Below, in pieces: positions 7,916 through 14,047 of a stretch of 14,898 nt of DNA; within the stretch, counting starts at the first letter, position 1, and every line of letters begins with the position of its first letter. The translations under genes were made by a program, and so were the position numbers. The stretch is from Bacillota bacterium (lineage in GTDB: Bacteria; Bacillota; Clostridia; Acetivibrionales; JAFADI01), in contig JAFADI010000156.1 of the NCBI GenBank assembly GCA_023424965.1, positions 1 to 14,898 on the forward strand, read 5' to 3'. Below the pieces are notes generated by a model. The model had not been told where the DNA came from and searched no databases. It worked only from the letters and a program-made list of their open reading frames with translations.

Positions 7916-9235
7916 ATGGGCATAAAAAAGCGTGCTGTCCTCCTGGCTTTTGCGCTGGTATTCCTGGCGGCGGTGATTTTGCTCTATGGGTCCGTCAATT
8001 CCAGCTTAAGGAAAGCCTTCGGCAATACGGATCTGAATGCGGGGGAGAAAACCACCATTCATTTTATCCACTGGAGTGATTTTCCCAAAGATATCTTCAC
8101 CTCTTTTTCCGGGAAGTATCCCGGCATACAGGTGGAATTCGAGCAGTTCGGACTTCAGCAGTTCCCCCAGGTCCAGAAGGCCAGAATCGCCTCAGGGGCC
8201 AACATGGACCTGATGGGTGTGATTGACAGTGATTATTCCAGGTTCATTGAAAAAGGCTACCTTGAAGACCTGACGGGCAAAGAGTACCTGGGGAATTACG
8301 AGCCGGGCGTTGTGGAGGCCCTCTCCCGGAGAAGCCCGGAGGGGAAAATATTTTCTGTTGCTTACAGGAGCTGGGTTCTGGGAATGTGGTACAACAAAAT
8401 ACTTTTTAACAAGTATTATCTTAAAGTGCCCGAGAACTACAATGATTTTATAAACGTGTGCTCGGTGCTGAAACTAAACGGTGTAAGCCCTCTGGTGCTG
8501 GGCTGCAGGGACCAGTCCATCAGCAGCTATCTCTATTTTTTGAGAATCTGGAATGGGGCGGGGGACAAAGAGGATTGGTTCAACGGATTGAATACGGGGG
8601 AACTGAAGTGGACGGACAAAAAGGTGGCAAGCTCTTTCGCGGAGGCGGAAGATTTCCTGAAAAGCGGATTTCTTCTGAAAGAATCGGCAAACCTCACCTA
8701 CCACCAGGCCTTTTACAAATTTGTCAACGGCCAGGCCGCCATGTGCCTTATGGGCGACTGGTCCCTGGACATGATCGATGCCGACGTGGAGAAGGTCTGT
8801 GACCTGGGGGTATTCCCCGTTCCATACAACGATAAGAACGGAAGCATCCGGGTTCCCGGGGTGAAGGCAGGCCTGCTGATCGGAGCCTTCAGCCGCTCCA
8901 GACACAAAAAGGAAGCAGACCTGCTGCTTGACCACCTGAGCCGGAAAGAGACCGCACAGTATTATTCCGATCAGACCATGTCCAGGTCCACCGTGAAGGG
9001 TGTGACCTATGAGAAGCTGAAGTATGATGAGCTCTGGGAGCCCTTGCGGAAAAAAGAGCTGATAGCCCCCATCAGCGCCGTCGCCGGGCCGGAGATGCAG
9101 CAGGCACTGGATGAAAGCGCACGGGAACTCCTGATGGGAGTGAAAAGCCCCCTCCAGATCGTGGGAGAGCTGCAGGAGCGCCAGGAGGAAGTAAATGCGC
9201 AGCAGGGAGAGCTTCTAAGAAAAACGAACCAATAA
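7916..9235 (+). CDS. Family 1 extracellular solute-binding protein, membrane-anchored, without cognate permease
   Basis: This 439-residue protein resembles family 1 (MalE-like, type II fold) solute-binding proteins. Residues 7-26 (VLLAFALVFLAAVILLYGS region) form one hydrophobic helix with no cysteine lipobox, so anchoring in the membrane is likely. Family marks are TIHFIHWSDFPKDIFTSF with KYPGIQVEFEQ, the YRSWVLGMWYNKILFNKYYL segment cut here at its ends (the usual xxxYNKxlFkk), and the late motif GQAAMCLMGDW followed by GVFPVPYND and a VAGPEMQQAL tail. MalF- and MalG-type permease genes are absent from the window, which is unusual if it served transport. Its place between the two-component genes and rbsB suggests a sensing or regulatory role. 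ATG 7916 follows GAGGCGGAA; an in-frame upstream start at 7880 would overlap the previous gene and add a hydrophilic tail before the helix. Confidence 0.84.
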   Translation: MGIKKRAVLLAFALVFLAAVILLYGSVNSSLRKAFGNTDLNAGEKTTIHFIHWSDFPKDIFTSFSGKYPGIQVEFEQFGLQQFPQVQKARIASGANMDLMGVIDSDYSRFIEKGYLEDLTGKEYLGNYEPGVVEALSRRSPEGKIFSVAYRSWVLGMWYNKILFNKYYLKVPENYNDFINVCSVLKLNGVSPLVLGCRDQSISSYLYFLRIWNGAGDKEDWFNGLNTGELKWTDKKVASSFAEAEDFLKSGFLLKESANLTYHQAFYKFVNGQAAMCLMGDWSLDMIDADVEKVCDLGVFPVPYNDKNGSIRVPGVKAGLLIGAFSRSRHKKEADLLLDHLSRKETAQYYSDQTMSRSTVKGVTYEKLKYDELWEPLRKKELIAPISAVAGPEMQQALDESARELLMGVKSPLQIVGELQERQEEVNAQQGELLRKTNQ

Positions 9236-9263
9236 ACCTAAGAATAACTGCCTTGGAATAAAA

Positions 9264-9300
9264 GGGAGCGTTGTAGAATTAAAACATAAGCAACGCTTCT
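9264..9300 (+). terminator. Hairpin with following U-rich tract before rbsB, terminator or attenuator
   Basis: GGGAGCGTTG (9264-9273) pairs with CAACGCTTCT (9291-9300) over 10 pairs, two of them G-U. The loop is 17 bases, and ATTTATTTTT follows at 9301-9310. This resembles a weak rho-independent terminator separating the sensor genes from the importer, which would imply a separate rbsB promoter. The loop is large and the stem moderate, so partial read-through or an mRNA 5' end structure is equally possible. A TTGGAA (9253-9258) and TAGAAT (9274-9279) pair lies across the same region with only 15 bases between them; it is a poor promoter candidate. Confidence 0.45.
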
Positions 9301-9324
9301 ATTTATTTTTAAGGAGGAACCATA

Positions 9325-10356
9325 ATGAAGAAAATTGCAAAGACTCTCAGCATCCTTTTACTCCTGGCCATCAGCGTGATGGTGGTGTTTGCAGGTTGTG
9401 GGGCGAAAACACAGGAAGCTCCCAAGCAGGAAGCGGCCAAACAGGAAGAACCCAAAAAGGAAGAGCCCAAGCCGGCGGAACAAAGCGGCACCAAGAAATT
9501 GATCTTTGTCATTACCCCTTCCCACGACAACCCCTTCTTCAAGTCTGAAGCCGTGGGTGCAGAAGCTAAAGCAAAGGAATTGGGCTATGATGTGAAAATA
9601 GCATCCCATGACGACGATGCCAACAAGCAGGACCAGTTGTTCGACACCGCCATTGCATCAAAGGCCGTGGCGATTATCTGTGACAATGCCGGGGCAGACG
9701 CAACCACAGCCTCCGTGAAAAAGGCCAAGGACGCAGGCATTCCCACCTTCCTCATCGACCGTGAAATCAATGCAACGGGAATCGCCGTTTCCCAGATCGT
9801 ATCGAACAATTTCCAGGGAGCCAAGTTGGGCGGGGAAGAATTCGTCAAGCTAATGGGGGAGAAAGGCAACTATGTTGAGCTGGTAGGCAAGGAGTCCGAT
9901 ACCAATGCGGGTATCCGTTCAAAGGGTTATCATGAAGTCATCGACCAGTATCCCGACATGAAAATGGTTGCCCGCCAGAGTGCCAATTGGAGCCAGACGG
10001 AAGCCTATCAAAAGATGGAATCCATCATTCAGGCAAATAAGGACATCAAAGGTGTAATCTGCGGAAACGACACCATGGCCATGGGTGCCATGGCAGCTTT
10101 GAAGGCTGCAGGCAAGAAGGATGTCATCGTTGTGGGCTTCGATGGAAGCAACGATGTCCGGGACTCCATCAAGGCGGGTGAAATCAAGGCCACGGTGCTT
10201 CAGCCGGCCTATAAGATTGCACAGCTGGCAGTTGAGCAGGCCGACAAGTACATAAAGACAAAGTCTACGGGCGAGCAGGAAAAGCAGCTTAAAGACTGCG
10301 TGCTCATCAACAAGGACAATGCGGATAAGCTGGAGACCTTTGCCATTAAAGAGTAG
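9325..10356 (+). CDS. rbsB: Ribose-type ABC transporter substrate-binding lipoprotein
   Basis: This 343-residue lipoprotein captures sugar outside the membrane for the RbsAC importer. It has a signal peptide with lipobox VFAGC (lipidated Cys25), a charged Glu/Lys/Pro linker (about residues 28-55), then a type I periplasmic-binding fold. Compared with E. coli RbsB as I recall it, most ribose-contacting positions are kept: N69 and F71-F72 (HDNPFF), D145-R146 (IDRE), R198 (NAGIRSKGY), N248 (GNDTMAMGA), D273 (GFDG) and Q293 (VLQP). Two appear changed: the Asn in the second loop is Asp120, and a pocket Phe is Trp222. The ligand may therefore be a related sugar rather than ribose. AAGGAGG at 9311-9317 is a strong ribosome site 7 bases before the ATG. 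The gene symbol is by homology; the ligand is unproven. Confidence 0.92.
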   Translation: MKKIAKTLSILLLLAISVMVVFAGCGAKTQEAPKQEAAKQEEPKKEEPKPAEQSGTKKLIFVITPSHDNPFFKSEAVGAEAKAKELGYDVKIASHDDDANKQDQLFDTAIASKAVAIICDNAGADATTASVKKAKDAGIPTFLIDREINATGIAVSQIVSNNFQGAKLGGEEFVKLMGEKGNYVELVGKESDTNAGIRSKGYHEVIDQYPDMKMVARQSANWSQTEAYQKMESIIQANKDIKGVICGNDTMAMGAMAALKAAGKKDVIVVGFDGSNDVRDSIKAGEIKATVLQPAYKIAQLAVEQADKYIKTKSTGEQEKQLKDCVLINKDNADKLETFAIKE

Positions 10357-10394
10357 CAGAACGTTTTTACACGGAAGCGATATACCAGCAGCAC

Positions 10395-10440
10395 AGGTAG
10401 CTGCCAGGGATGGTGCCAAAACCATCCTTGGCAGTTATCT
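10395..10440 (+). other. Strong 20-bp intercistronic hairpin after rbsB, probable mRNA stabiliser
   Basis: Bases 10395-10414 pair with 10421-10440 over 20 consecutive pairs with three G-U wobbles and a 6-base loop (GCCAAA). The core pairs are TGCCA with TGGCA and GGATGGT with ACCATCC. No U-tract follows (the next bases are CTACCAGGAG), so a simple intrinsic terminator is unlikely. It lies 38 bases after the rbsB stop codon and 31 before the DUF2291 start. This is the position where such structures block 3' exonuclease decay and keep binding-protein mRNA more abundant than downstream permease mRNA, as in other binding-protein operons. The role is inferred; the pairing is directly visible. Confidence 0.75.
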
Positions 10441-10465
10441 CTACCAGGAGAAGCAGATTGACTGT

Positions 10466-10470
10466 GGGGG
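10466..10470 (+). promoter_or_regulatory. G-rich ribosome site that leaves the DUF2291 start ambiguous
   Basis: A run of five G lies one base before ATG 10472 but 7 bases before the in-frame TTG 10478. The spacing favours TTG while the codon favours ATG. The difference is two residues (Met-Asn) at the start of the signal peptide. Confidence 0.4.
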
Positions 10471-10471
10471 A

Positions 10472-11161
10472 ATGAATTTGAAGATATCAAAAAGCGTGAT
10501 TTTGCTGGCAGTATTGATGTGCCTGAGTTTCTTGCTGACAGGCTGCAGGCTTTACACGGTGGTCAAGCACGACAAAGGCGGTGCCGGTGCCGGCGGAACC
10601 AAATTCTACTTTGAAGATGAAAGCTTTGATGCCGATGCGTTTGTCACTTCCATCTGGGACAGCAGGATAATTCCCCAGATGGATAAGAAGGCGGTGCAAA
10701 TTGCCGAGGTATTGAAGGAATTGAAAACGGATGGGGACGGAGCGGGGAAAAAATACGGCATAAGGAGCTCCGAGGTAGGCAGCGCATGGAATTTTATCGT
10801 AAAGGGTAAAGGCAAGGTGCTGAAAGTAAATACGGAATCCAGAAACGGTACCGTGGATGTGGACCTGGAGCCCTATGACGGCAATAAGGATATTGCCATC
10901 CAGATTGGGCCGGTATTTAAAGGCACCTCCATACGGGACTCCATGGATTTCATCAAATTTGACGATTTTAAAAACCAGATGGTGTTTGCAAGCGTCTCCA
11001 GTTCCTTGAACAAATATATCAGGGATAAAGTGGTCAACACCCTCCAGCCGGACAGCATGGGGGGACAGGAAATAGAATTTGTAGGGGCCTTCACCCTGGA
11101 AGCCCCGGACAATATTGTAGTAACTCCCGTGGAGATCGTCAAGGCTGGGGGTGGCAACTGA
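10472..11161 (+). CDS. DUF2291-family lipoprotein in ribose-type ABC operon
   Basis: This 229-residue predicted lipoprotein has a hydrophobic signal segment and lipobox LLTGC (Cys near residue 23-24), so it should sit on the outer face of the membrane. The mature part matches my recollection of the DUF2291 family: FDADAFVTSIWDSRIIP, GAGKKYGIRSS, WNFIVKGKGKVLKV, SRNGTVDVDL, IAIQIGPVFKGTSIRDSMDF and a final EFVGAFTLE strand. The family has no established function. Its members often sit inside RbsABC-type operons, as here between the binding protein and the ATPase. The stop codon overlaps the rbsA ATG by one base (TGATG), indicating coupling. A role in assembling or modulating the importer is inference only. 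The same frame runs upstream to 10319 into the end of rbsB and through the hairpin; that extension is not credible. Confidence 0.87.
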   Translation: MNLKISKSVILLAVLMCLSFLLTGCRLYTVVKHDKGGAGAGGTKFYFEDESFDADAFVTSIWDSRIIPQMDKKAVQIAEVLKELKTDGDGAGKKYGIRSSEVGSAWNFIVKGKGKVLKVNTESRNGTVDVDLEPYDGNKDIAIQIGPVFKGTSIRDSMDFIKFDDFKNQMVFASVSSSLNKYIRDKVVNTLQPDSMGGQEIEFVGAFTLEAPDNIVVTPVEIVKAGGGN

Positions 11162-12708
11162 TGCGTCAAAATGAAAAGGCAGGTTCCGATGGGTCAAATA
11201 TCGAACTGTGCCTGACAGCAAGAAATGTTACAAAAATATATCCCGGCACCGTCGCGCTGGACAACGTGGATTTCAATGTGTACCGGGGCAAGGTCAATGT
11301 GTTGATCGGGGAAAACGGGGCGGGAAAGTCCACCCTGATGAAAATCATTGCAGGGATCGAGCAGCCGTCGGAAGGAACCATCTGCCTCAACGGAAGGGAA
11401 ATCCACCTGCAGAACACCCGGGATGCGGTTGCAAAGGGCATTGGAATCATTCACCAGGAGTTAAACCTGTTTCCCAACCTCAACGTATACCAGAACATAT
11501 TCATGGCCCGGGAATCCACCCGGTTCGGCGTGCTGCTGGACAACAAAAAACACAGGGAAAAGGCTTCTGCACTGCTGGAAAAGCTGGAACACCCCATATC
11601 ACCGGATACGCTGGTCAGCGAATTAAGGGTGGGGCAGCAGCAGATTGTTGAAATTGCCAAGACCATGGCACAGCAGGATTTGCATGTGCTGATCATGGAT
11701 GAACCCACCTCTTCCCTGAGCACCGCCGAGGTAGAGGTGCTGTTCAAAATCATCGGAGAATTGAAAGAACAGGGGATATCCATCATCTACATATCCCACA
11801 GGCTTGAAGAAATCATGAGAATCGGAGACTATGTGACCATCCTCCGGGACGGGAAGTTCATCGCCGAGGAGGAAGCCGGGAATATCGACGTACCCTGGAT
11901 CGTGAAGAACATGGTGGGACACGGCAACACCAAAAGCATCAAAAGAAGAAGCGAGCACATAGGAGAGGAGCTTTTGCGGGTGGAGGCACTGACACTGCCC
12001 CGGAAGGGCGGCGGGTATGCGCTGGACAACGTGTCCTTCAACCTGAGGAGCGGAGAAATACTTGGAGTATACGGGCTCCTGGGTGCGGGGCGCACGGAGC
12101 TCATTGAGACGCTGATGGGCATGCACCCCCAGGCTGCCGGCCATATATACCTGGAAGGCAAGAGGATCAAACCCAAATCCATATGGGAACAGATACAGAG
12201 AGGCTTTGCCCATATACCGGAGGACAGGCAGCGGGAGGGCCTGGTTCAAACCCTGTCCATTGCCAGGAACCTGACCCTGGCCAGCCTGTCCAACTATACA
12301 AAAGGATTTCACCTGGTGCAAAAGAAGGAAGATGAAAGTACCACCAGGATGATCAAGGACTTATATATAAAAGTTGCCGACAGAAAGCTCCCGATCCTTT
12401 CCCTGAGCGGAGGCAACCAGCAAAAGGTTGTCATCGGCAAGGGAATCCTTACCTCTCCCAAAATCCTGCTTCTGGATGAACCCTCCAGGGGAATCGATGT
12501 GGGGGCAAAGGCCGATGTGTTTGACATAATAAGCAAATTCGCCTCACAAGGGCTTGGAATAATTGTTGTTGCGTCGGAATTGAAAGAAATCGTATCCATC
12601 TCCGACAGGGTCATCGTTTTGTCCAACGGAAAGCTGACCGGTGAGTTCAGGGGAAGCGAGATCAGTGAGCAGTCGCTGGTGGCCGCATCCGCTCCGGGCG
12701 GCAGCTGA
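11161..12708 (+). CDS. rbsA: Sugar ABC transporter double ATP-binding protein
   Basis: This 515-residue cytoplasmic ATPase drives the RbsC permease and has two tandem nucleotide-binding domains. Domain 1 has Walker A GENGAGKST (Lys56), a Q-loop near IIHQELNL, a signature-like LRVGQQQ (near 156-162) in which Arg replaces the usual Ser, Walker B LIMDEPTSSLS (D180-E181) and switch histidine ISHRLEE. Domain 2 has the degenerate Walker A GLLGAGRTE, with Arg311 where Lys would be, the canonical LSGGNQQ (415-421), Walker B LLLDEPSRGID (D439-E440) and VASELKEI without the switch His. This asymmetry is normal for RbsA, MglA and XylG proteins. Translation starts at ATG 11161, overlapping the previous stop, with GGGGGTGG at 11147-11154 as ribosome site. 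Substrate cannot be read from the ATPase. Confidence 0.95.
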   Translation: MRQNEKAGSDGSNIELCLTARNVTKIYPGTVALDNVDFNVYRGKVNVLIGENGAGKSTLMKIIAGIEQPSEGTICLNGREIHLQNTRDAVAKGIGIIHQELNLFPNLNVYQNIFMARESTRFGVLLDNKKHREKASALLEKLEHPISPDTLVSELRVGQQQIVEIAKTMAQQDLHVLIMDEPTSSLSTAEVEVLFKIIGELKEQGISIIYISHRLEEIMRIGDYVTILRDGKFIAEEEAGNIDVPWIVKNMVGHGNTKSIKRRSEHIGEELLRVEALTLPRKGGGYALDNVSFNLRSGEILGVYGLLGAGRTELIETLMGMHPQAAGHIYLEGKRIKPKSIWEQIQRGFAHIPEDRQREGLVQTLSIARNLTLASLSNYTKGFHLVQKKEDESTTRMIKDLYIKVADRKLPILSLSGGNQQKVVIGKGILTSPKILLLDEPSRGIDVGAKADVFDIISKFASQGLGIIVVASELKEIVSISDRVIVLSNGKLTGEFRGSEISEQSLVAASAPGGS

Positions 12709-12716
12709 CCCGCCGG
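12694..12716 (+). other. Short GC-rich stem spanning the rbsA stop codon
   Basis: CCGG (12694-12697) plus CGG (12699-12701) can pair with CCG (12710-12712) plus CCGG (12713-12716), with G12698 bulged and an 8-base loop containing the rbsA stop. CTTTTCT follows about 8 bases later. It could be a weak attenuator between rbsA and rbsC, or chance structure in GC-rich coding sequence. Confidence 0.25.
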
Positions 12717-12768
12717 CAGTGCACCTTTTCTATCAAACTTCGCCCATTATAGAAGGAGATCGTATCGT

Positions 12769-13839
12769 ATGAACGGATTGTTAAAAGCCAAGAATATGCC
12801 TGGCCTTAAAAATAATATGTCCCTGGGGATGATCCTGCTGAAGGGAAGGACTTTCATTGCCCTGATCGTACTCACCGTCATTTTCAGCATCCTGTCACCC
12901 AACTTTTTCACCTCCCAGAGCCTTATACTGATCGCCAAGCACGTCGCTCTGTATGCCATCATGGGGATCGGAATGACGGCGGTCATCATCAGCGGGGGAA
13001 TCGATCTTTCCGTGGGGTCGGTAGTGGGGCTCAGTGGCATGATTGCAGGAGGGTTGATATACCAGGGGCTGGTGCTGAACATGTTCGGAGTCACCATTTA
13101 CTTCAATGTCTTTATTATTATGATCATCGCCGTGGCCCTCGGAACAGCCGTAGGCGCAGTCAACGGCCTGCTGGTCAGCAGGTTCAAGGTCGCCCCCTTT
13201 ATCGCCACCCTCGGCACCATGTATATTGCCAGGGGATTTGCGCTGATCCGGTCGGGAGGAGAAACCTTTCCCAACCTGGTGGGCAAACCCGAACTGGGGA
13301 ATATGGGATTCCCCACCCTTGGAGCCGGCTCTGTGCTGGGCATTCCCATTTCCATCTGGATCATGGTGGTGATCGGACTGATCACCACCTACGTTTTCAA
13401 AAAGACGCCCCTGGGATGGCACATTTTCGCCGTGGGGGGAAATGAGAAGGCCGCGCTGCTTTCGGGTGTCAGGGTGAAGAGAATAAAGCTGTTTGTCTAC
13501 ATGTTCTCGGGTTTCTGCTCCGCCATCGTGGGCCTCATCGTATCCTCACAGCTGGTTGCCGCCCATCCTGCCACGGGAGAAAGCTGGGAAATGAACGCCA
13601 TCGCGGCGGCTGTGCTGGGAGGCACTTCCATGGCGGGGGGCATAGGCACCATCGGAGGAACGCTGGTGGGCGCCTTTGTCATCGGCGTGCTCAATGACGG
13701 CATGATCATGCTGGGAGTCTCAGAGTTCTGGCAGATGGTGATTAAAGGCCTGGTGATCATCATCGCGGTCATCGTGGACCAGTTCCAGCGGGACCTGGAG
13801 AACAAGCTGGCGCTCCAGAGCAGGAACAGCGGGCATTGA
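12769..13839 (+). CDS. rbsC: Sugar ABC transporter permease, RbsC/BPD_transp_2 family
   Basis: This 356-residue integral membrane permease forms the translocation channel with RbsA and RbsB. About eight to ten hydrophobic segments are visible, including TFIALIVLTVIFSILSP near residue 25-41, GISGGIDLSVG-like ISGGIDLSVGSVVGLSGM (about 74-91), VFIIMIIAVALGTAVGAVNG, APFIATLGTMYIARG, and the late LGGTSMAGGIGTIGGTLVGA that contacts the ATPase in this family. GIDLSVGS and VAPFIATLGTM are hallmark strings of RbsC-type permeases. It is longer than E. coli RbsC (about 321 residues) because of a longer N-terminus and internal loop. AAGGAGA at 12753-12759 is the ribosome site. The 60 bases after rbsA hold no other gene. 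It ends the transport operon; no clear terminator with a U-tract follows it. Confidence 0.95.
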   Translation: MNGLLKAKNMPGLKNNMSLGMILLKGRTFIALIVLTVIFSILSPNFFTSQSLILIAKHVALYAIMGIGMTAVIISGGIDLSVGSVVGLSGMIAGGLIYQGLVLNMFGVTIYFNVFIIMIIAVALGTAVGAVNGLLVSRFKVAPFIATLGTMYIARGFALIRSGGETFPNLVGKPELGNMGFPTLGAGSVLGIPISIWIMVVIGLITTYVFKKTPLGWHIFAVGGNEKAALLSGVRVKRIKLFVYMFSGFCSAIVGLIVSSQLVAAHPATGESWEMNAIAAAVLGGTSMAGGIGTIGGTLVGAFVIGVLNDGMIMLGVSEFWQMVIKGLVIIIAVIVDQFQRDLENKLALQSRNSGH

Positions 13840-13885
13840 TAAAAGGCGGAACCGATAAATAACTATATTGCTCCAGGGCTTTATC

Positions 13886-13894
13886 TGCTATAAT
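13886..13894 (+). promoter_or_regulatory. Candidate extended -10 promoter (TGCTATAAT) for the LacI-type gene
   Basis: TG-C-TATAAT is a perfect extended -10 element. A weak -35-like TTGCTC lies at 13868-13873, 15 bases before the TATAAT. Transcription would start near 13901 and give a leader of about 147 bases that contains the inverted repeat at 13941-13995. No mapped start exists. Confidence 0.5.
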
Positions 13895-13908
13895 AAATCT
13901 ATTAAAAA
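13889..13908 (+). repeat. 20-base direct repeat, copy 1 (TATAATAAATCTATT...)
   Basis: An identical 20-base segment recurs at 13995-14014, exactly 106 bases downstream. Both copies begin with TATAAT and end in an A-run. Such exact repetition in a short regulatory region suggests a shared protein site or a duplicated promoter element rather than chance, although AT-richness lowers its information. Confidence 0.7.
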
Positions 13909-13940
13909 ATTTTGGAATATCGGACAGGAAGATTTATTGA

Positions 13941-13995
13941 AACGCGCTTAACGGCAATCAAAAAGTTAATGAGGAATTAAGATTGCCTGCGCGTT
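13941..13995 (+). repeat. Interrupted inverted repeat upstream of the LacI-type gene
   Basis: AACGCGC (13941-13947) and GGCAATC (13953-13959) are exactly complementary to GCGCGTT (13989-13995) and GATTGCC (13981-13987). That gives two 7-bp blocks separated by an unequal internal bulge (5 bases against 1) with a 21-base loop. It may be a DNA operator pair or, if transcription begins near 13901, a leader RNA hairpin. Its right arm touches the second TATAAT. TTGAAACG/CGCTTAAC at 13937-13952 also matches itself as a 10-of-16 palindrome centred on CG|CG, the style of a LacI-family operator. Confidence 0.6.
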
Positions 13996-14014
13996 ATAAT
14001 AAATCTATTAAAAA
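13995..14014 (+). repeat. 20-base direct repeat, copy 2 (TATAATAAATCTATT...)
   Basis: This is the second copy of the repeat at 13889-13908. Its TATAAT lacks the TG extension and has no good -35 at normal spacing, so it is a weaker promoter than copy 1. It lies 33 bases before the regulator start and abuts the inverted repeat, so a regulator bound here could block transcription or expose an alternative start. Confidence 0.65.
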
Positions 14015-14033
14015 CCAATGTTACGGTAGAATT

Positions 14034-14040
14034 GGAGTGA
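14034..14040 (+). promoter_or_regulatory. Ribosome binding site GGAGTGA supporting the GTG start of the LacI-type gene
   Basis: GGAGTGA ends 7 bases before GTG 14048. The frame has no ATG nearby that keeps the helix-turn-helix whole, and the family N-terminus (M-K-P-T-V-K-D-I-A) begins exactly at this GTG. Confidence 0.7.
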
Positions 14041-14047
14041 TAAAAAG

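Noticed and set aside
10319..10471. Upstream extension of the DUF2291 frame into the end of rbsB
   Set aside because: It would place a non-signal sequence before a clear lipoprotein signal peptide and would cover the 20-bp hairpin.
13840..14047. Possible riboswitch or small RNA in the longest intergenic stretch
   Set aside because: A hairpin and repeats are present, but nothing matches a known riboswitch core that I can recognise, and no small gene with a ribosome site was seen.
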